A stretch of 64,000 nucleotides of DNA, taken from Chloroflexota bacterium. GTDB taxonomy: Bacteria; Chloroflexota; Anaerolineae; UBA2200. The notes below the pieces were generated by a model that did not search any database, was not told where the DNA came from, and saw nothing but the letters and a program-made list of their open reading frames with translations. The stretch is taken from NCBI GenBank assembly GCA_014360755.1, contig JACIWX010000002.1:124001-188000 (forward strand), given 5' to 3'. A program made the position numbers and the translations under genes. This document shows positions 21,480 through 31,422 of this stretch, piece after piece (within the stretch, counting starts at the first letter, position 1; each line of letters begins with the position of its first letter).

Positions 21480-22472
21480 ATGAAAATAACACGTTATTTG
21501 CGTTTGGCTTTTCGAAGGCGTGAAGTAGCTTCCCAGATACTGAGGCATTTTCCGAAAAGAGTAGCAAAAGTAAGCAAAGAGCGCGGAATAGGTATAGGGA
21601 TCGGATATTTTCTTTATTACCTCTCGCACTATTCAGGTATACCGTTTGATAGCGCTTATTGGTGGCTGGTTAAGCGACGCTCACATGGGAGATTTGTTAA
21701 AACCCGTGTTCTAAACTTTGATATGTATCTGGACCTAAATGATCACGGGATTTCACGTCAGCTTTGGTTGGAGGGGATTCGTGAGCATGGCGCTGTCGCA
21801 GGCTATAAGAGAGAACTTTTGCACTTACGAGAGGTGGTGCGTAGTCCAATTACGATTTTAGAAGCTGGTAGCAATATAGGTTACTATGTCTTAATAGCTT
21901 ATCATACTTTGAAAGATGTGAGAATATTTGCAGTAGAGCCAGCCCCTGACAATGTCGAGCTGCTTCAACGAAACTTGAAACTGAATGGTTTAGAAAAGGT
22001 TGTCGAGGTGACAAAAGGGGGTCTAAGCGAGCAAAGCGGGAAAATGCCGTTATTCCTATCGGATGAGTCTAACGTGCATTCTATGGAGTATAACCGCTCT
22101 TCGGGGACCTATATTGATGTGCCTGTATGGAGCATAGATGACTTCCTTGAAATGAAAGGGCTTAAATCCAAAGATGTGCATGTATTGCGCATGGACACAG
22201 AAGGCCATGAATTGGCGATTCTCTTGGGGATGAAAAAAGTGCTGGATAGTAATACGCCAATGCTATGCTTTATCGAGTTTCATGATGTTCTTCTTAAAGA
22301 TGGAAGAATATATAAAGCAATAGAGTTACTGAAAAAACATGGTTTTTACCTCAGCTATGGTTGTGTCGATTATTTTATTGGAACAGTGGAAGAGTTTTGG
22401 AGTCTGGATGAATTGCCAGAAATACTTCAACGACATAGTGCTGCAGAAGTGTTTTTACGGCGAGGATATTAA
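21480..22472 (+). CDS. FkbM-family methyltransferase
   Basis: ITILEAGSNIGYYVLIAYHTLKDVRIFAVEPAPDNVELLQRNLKLNGLEKVVEVTKGGLSEQSG; VWSIDDFLEMKGLKSKDVHVLRMDTEGHELAIL. Confidence 0.92.
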   Translation: MKITRYLRLAFRRREVASQILRHFPKRVAKVSKERGIGIGIGYFLYYLSHYSGIPFDSAYWWLVKRRSHGRFVKTRVLNFDMYLDLNDHGISRQLWLEGIREHGAVAGYKRELLHLREVVRSPITILEAGSNIGYYVLIAYHTLKDVRIFAVEPAPDNVELLQRNLKLNGLEKVVEVTKGGLSEQSGKMPLFLSDESNVHSMEYNRSSGTYIDVPVWSIDDFLEMKGLKSKDVHVLRMDTEGHELAILLGMKKVLDSNTPMLCFIEFHDVLLKDGRIYKAIELLKKHGFYLSYGCVDYFIGTVEEFWSLDELPEILQRHSAAEVFLRRGY

Positions 22473-22480
22473 CGGCTTGG

Positions 22481-22861
22481 AAATAGCTAACTCGGCATTC
22501 AACTTGTTACCAGCCGCCCTTGGGCAAGGCCCAGGATATCGAGTGGCTGAGGGGCAAGCTCTCATTCAAAGAGCGTCCGGAGATCTATGCCCAGCACTGG
22601 GCTAACTCCATTCGTTGCGCTCTGGAGGATCGCGAGGAAGACATGTTAGTTGTGCGCTTCGAGGACCTGTTGCAGGAGCCTGGGAAAACACTTCGGCAGA
22701 TTTGTGAGCATGTGGAGCTGGAGTTTGATGAAGACATGCTCCCGGCGGCACACCACAAAATCCCCTTCGGCTCCCGTTTTCGGGACCGCTGGTATCCCCT
22801 GGACCCGAAGCGGGCGCTTCATTATGCGGAGAATGAGATCTCCATAGGGGCGATATTGTAA
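22481..22861 (+). pseudogene. C-terminal sulfotransferase fragment
   Basis: LTRHSTCYQPPLGKAQDIEWLRGKLSFKERPEIYAQHWANSIRCALEDREEDMLVVRFEDLLQEPGKTLRQICEHVELEFDEDMLP: sulfotransferase C-terminal pattern. Confidence 0.75.
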
Positions 22862-22988
22862 GTCTTTCGTGAAAAGCTCAGGGTATGAGCTCTTATCTTA
22901 GGATCTGGGTACCTCATAGTTGGATTATCTTGACGATCAATTAATTACGGAGTATAGTTACGATGAAAACATTGTACAGGAGAAGATT

Positions 22989-23963
22989 ATGAGTAAACGG
23001 GCTTTGGTCACAGGTGCTGGGGGTTTTATTGGGCATCACTTGGTAAAGTATCTCAAAAACAAGGGCTACTGGGTGCGCGGGGTAGACATCAAGCACCCCG
23101 AGTTTGAGCCCAGCCCCGCGGACGAGTTCGAGCTTTTGGACCTCAGGAAGTTTGAAAACTGCCTCATCACTACCCGCGGTGGTTTTGATGAAGTCTATCA
23201 TCTAGCTGCGGACATGGGCGGTATTGGTTACATTACTGCTATCCATGCCGATATTACCCGCAACAACGTTTTGATCAATGTGAATATGCTGGAAGCCTGC
23301 CGGATCAACGGGGCAGGACGGTTTTTCTTCTCCTCCTCGGCATGCGTTTATCCCCAATACAAGCAGAAGAGCCCGGATGTAACCCCACTCAGGGAGGAGG
23401 ATGCCTGGCCTGCTGATCCGGAAGAAGGCTATGGTCTGGAGAAGCTCTTCATGGAGAAGCTTTGTCAATATTATCGGGAGGATCATGGCCTCGAGACCCG
23501 TGTGGCCCGCTTCCACAACGTTTACGGCCCGTTAGGCACGTACGATGGAGGCAGAGAGAAAGCGCCGGCGGCCATTTGCCGCAAAGTGGCGCTGGCGAAG
23601 GATGGTGATGAAATAGAAGTCTGGGGTGATGGCAAGCAAACCCGTTCATTCCTCTACATTGAGGATTGCCTGGAAGGAGTCTACCGGCTGGTGCATTCAG
23701 ATTATCCTCACCCTCTTAATATTGGCTCAGACCGTCTGGTGACCATAGACGAACTCATTGACATCGTGGCCCGGATATCGGGCAAGAGTATCAAAAAGCG
23801 TTATGACCTTACCAAACCTCAGGGTGTGCGCGGCCGCAACAGCGACAACACCAAAATGCGAGAGGTCCTCGGCTGGGAGCCGCAAGTCCCCTTGGAGAAA
23901 GGCCTGGAAATCACTTACCGCTGGATCGAGGGAGAGTTGCGCAAAGCAGGGCGCATACCCTGA
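22989..23963 (+). CDS. NAD-dependent epimerase (GDP-mannose 3,5-epimerase-like)
   Basis: RALVTGAGGFIGHHLVKYLKNKGYWVRGVDIKHPEFE; HLAADMGGIGYI; SSACVYP; GYGLEKLFMEKL; FHNVYGPLGTYDGGREKAPAAICRKV. Confidence 0.93.
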   Translation: MSKRALVTGAGGFIGHHLVKYLKNKGYWVRGVDIKHPEFEPSPADEFELLDLRKFENCLITTRGGFDEVYHLAADMGGIGYITAIHADITRNNVLINVNMLEACRINGAGRFFFSSSACVYPQYKQKSPDVTPLREEDAWPADPEEGYGLEKLFMEKLCQYYREDHGLETRVARFHNVYGPLGTYDGGREKAPAAICRKVALAKDGDEIEVWGDGKQTRSFLYIEDCLEGVYRLVHSDYPHPLNIGSDRLVTIDELIDIVARISGKSIKKRYDLTKPQGVRGRNSDNTKMREVLGWEPQVPLEKGLEITYRWIEGELRKAGRIP

Positions 23964-23975
23964 GGTGAGCGCACG

Positions 23976-25220
23976 GTGATTATGGTGTCCAAGCGGCAGA
24001 ACAGGCTTTTAGTCATCAATCAATACTATACACCGGATGTGGCGTCTACCGGTCAGTACGCTGCCGAAATCTGTGAGGATCTGGCTCGGGAAGGTTTTGA
24101 AATCCACGTGGTGACCGGTCAGCCAAGCTACACCGTTTCTTCGCCAGACGCACCTCCCTTCGAAGTCCGCAATGGGGTTTACGTTTACAGAGTTCCCCTG
24201 GGCCGTTCTCGAGGACGGGAGAGGATGCGCACCAGGTTGGCCGGATACATGCGTTTTCTGGTCGGAGCATGGTGGCAGGCGCGACGCCTGGTTAGATCGA
24301 AGCCTTTTGATTTGGTGATGACCTTTCACAACCCACCTTTTGTCCCTCTCATCGGGGCATATCTGGCCAGCCGGTATGGGCTCAGGTACGTGTATGTTCC
24401 GTACGATATCCATCCGGATGTTCTTCTGGCGACCGGTTGGCGCTTACCCGCACCTCTGGTTCGACTTTGGGAGGGGTTGAACCGGTGGGTTTTTAGCCAT
24501 GCTTCCGCCGTTGTGGTGCTGGGAGAGGGAATGAAGCGCACGCTGGTCGAAGGCAAAGGGGTGCCTCGAGAGAAGGTATGGGTTATCCCCCTCTGGGGAC
24601 GCCCGGAATTGAAGCCTGTCCCGCGTGCACAATCCATCAGGGAGGAACTCGGGATTAAAGAGAACGAGCTTTTGCTCCTCTATGCCGGTAATATGGGCAT
24701 TCTACATCCGCTGGAGCCCATCATAGACGCCGCGGCCCTGTTACAGGGCCTGCCCGTTCGCATCCTCTTTCTGGGGGACGGGGCGAAGCGGGAGCGTCTT
24801 GTGAGGCGGGTGGAAAAGGAAGGTATTGGCCAGGTGAATTTCCTGCCCTATCAGCCCGAGGAGCGCTTTGCGCGACTGGTCGCCGCTGCGGATGGCTGTC
24901 TGGTGGTTCTTGAGGCGGGCTTGGAACGCTTCGCTTTGCCTTCTCGAGCCTTCACTTTTCTGTCAGCCGGTCGGCCTCTGATCACCTTGATGGCTCCCGA
25001 TGCCGATGTGGCGCGCCTAGTCACTGAAACAGGTTGCGGCTGGAATGTGACCAGCGGGCAGGAATTGGCCGATCTTGTTCGGGAGCTCCTCGAAGACCGG
25101 CAGGAGGTGCTTCGTCGGGGAAGGCGCGCAAGGGAGATTTACGATGAGCGGTTCCGGCGGGACCGGGTGATCCGGGCGTATGCCGGGGTCTTTGAGGCGG
25201 TCCTGAACCAGAGGACATAG
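23976..25220 (+). CDS. Glycosyltransferase family 4 (WbuB-like)
   Basis: LLVINQYYTPDVASTGQYAAEICEDLAREGFEIHVVTGQPSY; ELLLLYAGNMGILHPLEPIIDAAALLQ. Confidence 0.93.
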   Translation: MIMVSKRQNRLLVINQYYTPDVASTGQYAAEICEDLAREGFEIHVVTGQPSYTVSSPDAPPFEVRNGVYVYRVPLGRSRGRERMRTRLAGYMRFLVGAWWQARRLVRSKPFDLVMTFHNPPFVPLIGAYLASRYGLRYVYVPYDIHPDVLLATGWRLPAPLVRLWEGLNRWVFSHASAVVVLGEGMKRTLVEGKGVPREKVWVIPLWGRPELKPVPRAQSIREELGIKENELLLLYAGNMGILHPLEPIIDAAALLQGLPVRILFLGDGAKRERLVRRVEKEGIGQVNFLPYQPEERFARLVAAADGCLVVLEAGLERFALPSRAFTFLSAGRPLITLMAPDADVARLVTETGCGWNVTSGQELADLVRELLEDRQEVLRRGRRAREIYDERFRRDRVIRAYAGVFEAVLNQRT

Positions 25221-25275
25221 ATGAGCACAGGAAAAAGTTCCAGTGTCCTCTGCGCCTCTGTGAATTTCAAGGGAG

Positions 25276-26841
25276 GTGAATGTGAAAGCAGAAGTTGAGG
25301 AATTTGTCTTGCCCGGCGAGAGAACCACCCGTTCTTTTCTTTCCCTTTCGTCTCCTGACCGCCGGGCTTTTCTGTTAGCCGTAGACCTCCTTGCTCTTAA
25401 CGCGGGGTTGGCTGTATCCCTGGCTTTCAGGAAGCAGTACGAGCTAAATGCCCAACTTCTTCTGCGCTATCCCTTATGGTTTATCTTGTTGTCCCTCCTC
25501 TGGCTCCTTTGGGCCCGCGCTTTTGACGCCTATGATTTGCGATTGGCAGGCCGTTTTGGCTCTTCTGCTCGGGCGGTGTTTCTGGCCGGGGCGCTCACCG
25601 TCGGAATCTACCTCTTGATCCCGTACATCACGCCGCCACTACCGAGCTCCCGCTCTGCGCTCTTTGCTTTCCCCCTGCTGGCTTTTGCGTTCCTTCTCGT
25701 CGGCCGGGGGTTGTATTGTGTGGCCCTCACCCAACCCGCTTTTCACCGCCGGGTCCTCATCATCGGCGCGGGCTGGGCCGGTCGCACCATCGCGGAGGCC
25801 CTGGCCGGGCACGGGGACGGAACATACCAGGTGGTGGGCTTCGTGGATGATGACCCGGCCAAATTGGGCAAGGGAGCGTGGGAGATTGGGAACAGGGGAG
25901 AATTCACCTCTGCACCTCTGCACGTCTGCACCCGCGCTCCGAAAGCACCCCAGCACCTGTGCTCCGAAAGCACCCCTGCACCTCCGCCCCCCGGCACCTC
26001 CGCACCTCTGCTCGTGCTGGGTAACCGCCACTCCCTCCCGGCCCTGATCCGTCAACATCGCGTGGATACCCTGATTCTGGCGATCACGCACGATGTCAAC
26101 GGCGAGTTGCTGCAGACCTTGATGGACTGTCTGGAACTGGGGGTGGAGATTGTCCCGATGCCCGTCCTCTACGAGCAACTCACCAGTCGGGTGCCGGTGG
26201 AGCACGTGGGCAGCAACTGGTACGTGGCTATGCCGCTGGACCATCCCCAGACCAAACCGCTCAACCGGGCGGTCAAGCGGGCATTCGACATCGTCGGCGC
26301 TGCACTGGGCCTGCTCTTCCTTGCCCTGGCCTTCCCCTTCATCGCCTTGGCCATCTACCTGGACTCCCCCGGACCGATCTTCTACACCCAGGAGCGGGTC
26401 GGGCAGGGTGGCCGCGTCTTCAAGGTCTACAAGTTCCGGTCGATGGTCCCCAACGCGGAGCAGGGGCGGGCGGTGTGGGCGCAGGAGAACGACCCCCGGG
26501 TCACCCGGGTGGGCCGCATCCTGCGCAAGGCTCACATAGATGAATTCCCCCAGTTCCTGAACATCCTGAAGGGCGAGATGAGCGCGGTGGGGCCCCGGCC
26601 GGAGCGGCCGGAGTTCGTGGAGGAACTGGCCCGGGAGATCCCCTTTTACCGTGTGCGCCATGCGGTAAAACCCGGCATGGCCGGCTGGGGCCTGGTGAAG
26701 CAGGGGTACGGCTCATCGAAAGAGGACGCTTTGCTGAAGCTGCAATATGACCTCTACTACATCAAGCACCAGTCGCTGTGGCTGGACTTGGTCATCTTGC
26801 TGAAAACGATTGTGGATACATTCACATTGCAGGGAAGATGA
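25276..26841 (+). CDS. Undecaprenyl-phosphate sugar phosphotransferase (initiating sugar transferase, WcaJ-like)
   Basis: CoA-binding-like domain and C-terminal catalytic domain KRAFDIVGAALGLLFLALAFPFIALAIYLDSPGPIFYTQERVGQGGRVFKVYKFRSMV...GEMSAVGPRPERPEFVEEL. Confidence 0.95.
   Translation: MNVKAEVEEFVLPGERTTRSFLSLSSPDRRAFLLAVDLLALNAGLAVSLAFRKQYELNAQLLLRYPLWFILLSLLWLLWARAFDAYDLRLAGRFGSSARAVFLAGALTVGIYLLIPYITPPLPSSRSALFAFPLLAFAFLLVGRGLYCVALTQPAFHRRVLIIGAGWAGRTIAEALAGHGDGTYQVVGFVDDDPAKLGKGAWEIGNRGEFTSAPLHVCTRAPKAPQHLCSESTPAPPPPGTSAPLLVLGNRHSLPALIRQHRVDTLILAITHDVNGELLQTLMDCLELGVEIVPMPVLYEQLTSRVPVEHVGSNWYVAMPLDHPQTKPLNRAVKRAFDIVGAALGLLFLALAFPFIALAIYLDSPGPIFYTQERVGQGGRVFKVYKFRSMVPNAEQGRAVWAQENDPRVTRVGRILRKAHIDEFPQFLNILKGEMSAVGPRPERPEFVEELAREIPFYRVRHAVKPGMAGWGLVKQGYGSSKEDALLKLQYDLYYIKHQSLWLDLVILLKTIVDTFTLQGR
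25895..26022. repeat. In-frame degenerate repeat insertion within the sugar transferase gene
   Basis: cacctctgcacctctgcacgtctgcacc...cgctccgaaagcaccccagcacctgtgctccgaaagcacccctgcacctccg...; encodes FTSAPLHVCTRAPKAPQHLCSESTPAPPPPGTSAPL. Confidence 0.75.
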
Positions 26842-26874
26842 ATTAGCTGGTAGCAAGTAGCAGGCAGGAAATAT

Positions 26875-28044
26875 ATGTCAAGTTCTTTCAAGGTCTCTCG
26901 TAGTCAGCCCCCACAAGTCGTCATCATCGGCGCTTCAGCGGCTGGCCTGTTCACCGCCTACTTGCTGGCGAAAGAGGGTGTGCGCGTCCGCCTGTTTGAT
27001 GAATCGGAGCAGTTGGGTCCGCCGCCTCGCACCCTCATCGTTACCAGCCGCATCTGCGACGTCCTGGGGTTCGTCCCCAGAGAAGCCATCGTTCATCAGA
27101 CCCCTCATGTCCAGCTCTTCTCACCGGGGCGCTCGGCCAGCATTCACCTCCGCCAGCCTGACCTGATTATAGAGCGCGAGGCACTGATCCGGTTGCTAGC
27201 CAACAAGGCCAGGGCCGCTGGGGCGGAGATCTGCCTGGGCGACCGCTTCCTCGGTCTAGAGCCCGAACGTGGCGGTCTGGTCCTCAGGTTGGAGAACTCG
27301 TGCGGGCATGTAGAGCACGTGCGGACGCGAGTTCTGATCGGAGCCGATGGCGCTTCTAGCCAGGTGGCCAGAGCGATGCAGCGAGACAGCCACCAGAAGG
27401 TGTTTATCTTACAGGCCCGGGTTGTCTTGCCCCCGGGGGCCAGTCCCGACACCACCCAGGTGTGGTTCGATCCGCGGAGCACCCGCTACTTCTACTGGCT
27501 GATTCCGGAGTCGCAAGATCGCGGGGTCGTCGGCCTGATCGCTGAGAACCGGCACCAGGCCCGAAGAACACTGGACCACTTCCTTAGTGTCCAGAATCTC
27601 GAGCCCTTGGACTACCAGAGCGCACCAGTGCCGTTCTATACCCCAAACTCGGCACCCTGGAGAAGGATCTCTGGAGCGCGTATCTTCCTGGTCGGAGATG
27701 CCGCTGCTCAAGTCAAAGTAACCACAGTTGGCGGCGTGGTGACTGGGTTGCGAGGTGCACAGGCCGTGGCCCGCGCTATCTTGCAGGGCAATAACTTGGG
27801 TCAAGAATGGAGAGCCTTAGAGAGGGAGTTGAAGCTACACTTGTTCGTACGCCGAGTGCTCGACCATCTGGGTCCTTCTGACTATGACCAGTTGTTGAGC
27901 CTGGTGAATGCACGAGCGCAGAGAGTCTTGGCCGCTCGCACACGGGATGAAGCAGGTCCTGCTCTCTTCCTTTCGCTTCTCGTGGAACCCAGGCTCTTCT
28001 TGCTTGCTGCCAGACATTTTCCCTGGCGCAATGGCACCGTTTGA
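26875..28044 (+). CDS. FAD-dependent oxidoreductase (geranylgeranyl reductase-like)
   Basis: QVVIIGASAAGLFTAYLLAKEGVRVRLFDES; VLIGADGASSQVARAM; RIFLVGDAAAQVKVTTVGGVVTGLRGAQAVARAI. Confidence 0.9.
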   Translation: MSSSFKVSRSQPPQVVIIGASAAGLFTAYLLAKEGVRVRLFDESEQLGPPPRTLIVTSRICDVLGFVPREAIVHQTPHVQLFSPGRSASIHLRQPDLIIEREALIRLLANKARAAGAEICLGDRFLGLEPERGGLVLRLENSCGHVEHVRTRVLIGADGASSQVARAMQRDSHQKVFILQARVVLPPGASPDTTQVWFDPRSTRYFYWLIPESQDRGVVGLIAENRHQARRTLDHFLSVQNLEPLDYQSAPVPFYTPNSAPWRRISGARIFLVGDAAAQVKVTTVGGVVTGLRGAQAVARAILQGNNLGQEWRALERELKLHLFVRRVLDHLGPSDYDQLLSLVNARAQRVLAARTRDEAGPALFLSLLVEPRLFLLAARHFPWRNGTV

Positions 28045-28080
28045 GCATTGCCAATCCGTTGCTTTTGAGGCAGAGGAGAA

Positions 28081-29520
28081 TTGCCTATGCATATACGCTT
28101 TGGTACTGACGGGTGGAGAGCCGTTATTGCGGAGGACTTTACCTTTGAGAACATTCGCCATGTGGCACAAGCGGTAGCAGAATTCATTCACGAGCAGGCA
28201 GAAGATGCAAGCCCGTCTGCCATAGTCGGCTTTGATACCCGTTTTCTCTCTGACCGCTTTGCGATAGCCGTAGCGGAAGTGTTGGCTGGAAACGATGTGC
28301 AGGTGATTATGAGCCGTCTTGCGTGCCCGACGCCTGTAGCGTCCTTTGCTGTGCGGCACTTTGCGACTACGGCAGGGGTGATGATCACCGCCAGTCATAA
28401 TCCACCGCGTTACAACGGTTTTAAGCTTAAGGACGCTACGGGCGGTTCAGCCAGCCCTACTGCGATACGATGGGTGGAGGAAAGAATCGCTGCCAATCTC
28501 GCAAACGGCGTGCAACTGCGCATCCTGGACCAGGACCAGGCGTTGGCTCGTGGAGTCATCCGGCAACAAAATTTCTTTCCCTTTTACTTGGAACACCTCA
28601 AGCGTTTTGTGGATCTGGATGTGATTGGCAAGGCTGGATTGCGAGTGGCAGTGGATGCCATGCATGGCTCAGGTCGAGGATATCTGCGCTCGATTTTGAC
28701 CATGGCAGGATGCGATGTGATGGAGATCCGCGGTGACATGAACCCGGGATTTGGTGGAATCTACCCCGAGCCTATCGAACGCAACTTGTCAGCATTGGTG
28801 GCTGCAGTACGCGACAACCGTTGTGATCTGGGCTTGGCCACCGATGGCGATGCAGATCGCATAGGGGCAGTGGATGCCATGGGCCATTTTGTAGATCCCC
28901 AGCGGATTTTTGCGCTGGTGCTGCGGCACCTGGTTGAAAGGCGGGGATGGCGTGGCGACGTGGTGAAGACAGTGTCCACCACGCAACTGGTCAATTCTCT
29001 GGCAGCACGGTATGGTTTGACCGTCCACGAGACGCCTGTTGGGTTCAACCATGTAGCAGACCTTATGGCACGCAACAGTGCCCTGATCGGTGGGGAGGAG
29101 AGCGGAGGCATCAGCATCAGGGGGCACGTGCCCGTTGGGGATGGCATTTTGATGGGACTGCTGTTGGCAGAGATTGTTGCCTATCATGGGCAGCCTCTGC
29201 ATCAAATCGTACAAGATTTGCTCGATGATGTGGGTCCATTTCGCTACGCTCGCCGCGATGTCCATACGCGTGTTTTCGATAAGAGGGCTCTGGTCTCTGA
29301 GCTGGTCTCCTCTGCGCCGTCACAGATAGCTGGGCTTGCCGTTGTCAAGGTAAATAACCTGGACGGCGTCAAATACCTGTTGGAAGACGATAGCTGGCTG
29401 CTTATCCGACCCTCGGGTACAGAACCAGTGCTGCGCATCTACGCCGAAGGACGTAGCCCGTCCGCAGTGGAGGCTTTATTGGAAGAGGGAACTCGACTGG
29501 GGGCGAAATGGATGAAATAA
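28081..29520 (+). CDS. Phosphoglucomutase/phosphomannomutase family protein
   Basis: IRFGTDGWRAVIAEDFT; GVMITASHNPPRYNGFKLK; LATDGDADRIGAVDAMG; GEESGGISIRGHVPVGDGI; RPSGTEPVLRIYAE. Confidence 0.96.
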   Translation: MPMHIRFGTDGWRAVIAEDFTFENIRHVAQAVAEFIHEQAEDASPSAIVGFDTRFLSDRFAIAVAEVLAGNDVQVIMSRLACPTPVASFAVRHFATTAGVMITASHNPPRYNGFKLKDATGGSASPTAIRWVEERIAANLANGVQLRILDQDQALARGVIRQQNFFPFYLEHLKRFVDLDVIGKAGLRVAVDAMHGSGRGYLRSILTMAGCDVMEIRGDMNPGFGGIYPEPIERNLSALVAAVRDNRCDLGLATDGDADRIGAVDAMGHFVDPQRIFALVLRHLVERRGWRGDVVKTVSTTQLVNSLAARYGLTVHETPVGFNHVADLMARNSALIGGEESGGISIRGHVPVGDGILMGLLLAEIVAYHGQPLHQIVQDLLDDVGPFRYARRDVHTRVFDKRALVSELVSSAPSQIAGLAVVKVNNLDGVKYLLEDDSWLLIRPSGTEPVLRIYAEGRSPSAVEALLEEGTRLGAKWMK

Positions 29521-29536
29521 CGCCAGAGGGTGCCAA

Positions 29537-31189
29537 GTGATCAATTGGGCTGGTGTAGCGTCCGCTGCTCTTTGGATTATAGGGCTGGCCGTCATACTCG
29601 CTGCGCTGAGCCATGGCCACTGGTTGGGACACGAGCGAGGAGTGCGCTTTCGCACCGTCCTGGCTACCCCTGCCTGTCAAATGGCTTGCGATCTGGGACT
29701 GGCCCTAGTGTGCTCGGGGCTTTTCTTCGGCGCTGATTCTGTCTTGGAGCGCATTTTGTGGGCTGCGTTTGCCTTGTTTTATGCCGCGTTCGGATGGGTG
29801 GGGTGGCAGCGTGCCGCGAGGAAAACGAAGCCGGAACTACCAAGAACATCGCGAAATGAAGAGAGACTTGGTAACCTTGTCGCTCTCGGCAGTGATGATC
29901 CAGCTAGGCGGGCCTGGTTCGCCAAATGGGTGCAGGGGGCAGAACTATGGCTGGTCTTGGCCGCCATCCCGCTTCTACTGTTCCCTGGCCAGTATTCTCC
30001 TTGGGCTTTGGCGGGGATCGGCTTCCTGTGGGCTTCACGACTTGTGACCACCGGCCATCTCACGGCTCGCACACCCGTTGATTGGCCGATCCTGGTTCTG
30101 GTGCTCATGTTGCCGGTTGCGCTTTGGGCCTCAGCCGATGCCAGTGTGACCTGGCCGGCGCTGTATCGTCTGGTTGCTGGGATCGCGCTCTTCTATGCGG
30201 TGGTGAACTGGGTCTCGTCAACCCGGCGGCTGGCTGTGGTTGCCGCCCTGGTTGTACTAAGCGGCGTAGGGGTGGCGGCCATGGCTCCCTTCGCTGCCAC
30301 TACCTGGCCGGCTGCAAAATTGTTCAATGCGGTGCCTATCTTGACCAAACTCCTGACGCGCGGGAAGCCGCTGATGGGGGAAGACATCAATGCCAACGTG
30401 CTGGCTGGTGGTCTGGCTCTTGTCTGGCCAGTCGGGGCGTCGTTGGTCCTGGCCCGTTTCGGGGGACCTCGCCATAGGGTCGTCATTGCACGCTTGTGCT
30501 TGACCGGTTCTCTCACCCTGATGACTGCCATCCTCCTCCTGACTCAGTCGCGCGGGGCATTCCTCGCCCTCGGCGTGGCCGTGGCGGTGATGGCTGCGCT
30601 GCGCTGGCCGCTGGTACGGTTCCTGGTGCCCCTCTTCTGTGTAGCGCTCATTCTCCTACTCTGGCGGGGCGGTACCCAGCAACTTCAGCAACTGGCAGAC
30701 GTGCTGCTTAGTACAGGCACGATCAGGAGTCTGGCAAGCCGGGAGGAGGTCTGGTCGCGGGCTATCTACATGATCCAGGACTTTCCGTACACGGGGATCG
30801 GGTTGGGGACGTTTGATCTGGTGCAGCCGCTGCTGTATCCTTTCTTCCTCTCCTCCGGAGAAGCGCACCATGCCCACAACCTCTTCCTGCAGGTAGCCGT
30901 TGATTTGGGGTTGCCGGGCCTCATCGCCTACCTGGCCCTCCTGATCGGTATCGTCTTCGCTACCTGGCGGACTTGGAAAGACTGCCCTCGCCCGGTGGAC
31001 GGGGGAGTGGGAGGTGAGGGTGCCCTCGCCCTCGGCCTCCTGGGGAGCCAGACCGTGCTGGTGGTGCACGGTCTGCTGGACGCCACGGGGTGGGCGAACA
31101 AGTTGGCATTCCTGCCCTGGTTCCTTATGGGTCTGGCCGCGGCACTGCACAGCAGACAGCGGTCCGATCTCGTGAGAGGAACCTGTTGA
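29537..31189 (+). CDS. O-antigen ligase family protein
   Basis: Polytopic; LLTQSRGAFLALGVAVAVMAALRWP; YTGIGLGTFDLVQPLLYPFFLSSGEAHHAHNLFLQVAVDLGLPGLIAYLALL. Confidence 0.92.
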   Translation: MINWAGVASAALWIIGLAVILAALSHGHWLGHERGVRFRTVLATPACQMACDLGLALVCSGLFFGADSVLERILWAAFALFYAAFGWVGWQRAARKTKPELPRTSRNEERLGNLVALGSDDPARRAWFAKWVQGAELWLVLAAIPLLLFPGQYSPWALAGIGFLWASRLVTTGHLTARTPVDWPILVLVLMLPVALWASADASVTWPALYRLVAGIALFYAVVNWVSSTRRLAVVAALVVLSGVGVAAMAPFAATTWPAAKLFNAVPILTKLLTRGKPLMGEDINANVLAGGLALVWPVGASLVLARFGGPRHRVVIARLCLTGSLTLMTAILLLTQSRGAFLALGVAVAVMAALRWPLVRFLVPLFCVALILLLWRGGTQQLQQLADVLLSTGTIRSLASREEVWSRAIYMIQDFPYTGIGLGTFDLVQPLLYPFFLSSGEAHHAHNLFLQVAVDLGLPGLIAYLALLIGIVFATWRTWKDCPRPVDGGVGGEGALALGLLGSQTVLVVHGLLDATGWANKLAFLPWFLMGLAAALHSRQRSDLVRGTC

Positions 31190-31241
31190 TTGTTTCCAGG
31201 GCGAACTGCTTGAAGTAGAGCAAGTTCTGAGCTACCTATGA

Positions 31242-31372
31242 GAGGGTGTTGAAAAAGCCCTTCCAATGTCATGCTGAACGAAGTGAAGCATCTCGCAGTA
31301 CTCGAGGAAATGCGGCTAAAGTTACGCTAGACCCTTCGCTTCGCTCAGGGCGACAAGATTTTCAACACTTTT
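31242..31372. mobile_element. MITE-like palindromic element, copy 3
   Basis: GAGGGTGTTGAAAAAGCC...GACAAGATTTTCAACACTTTT; perfect 7-bp flanking direct repeat CCTATGA (31235..31241 and 31373..31379). Confidence 0.88.
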
Positions 31373-31422
31373 CCTATGATGCTAAAGTGCTGTAGCGATA
31401 TCCGCTTAAGAAAGGAATAAGG

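Noticed and set aside
25639-26661. 340-aa antisense ORF opposite the sugar transferase
   Set aside because: Shadow ORF in GC-rich coding DNA; no domain recognised.
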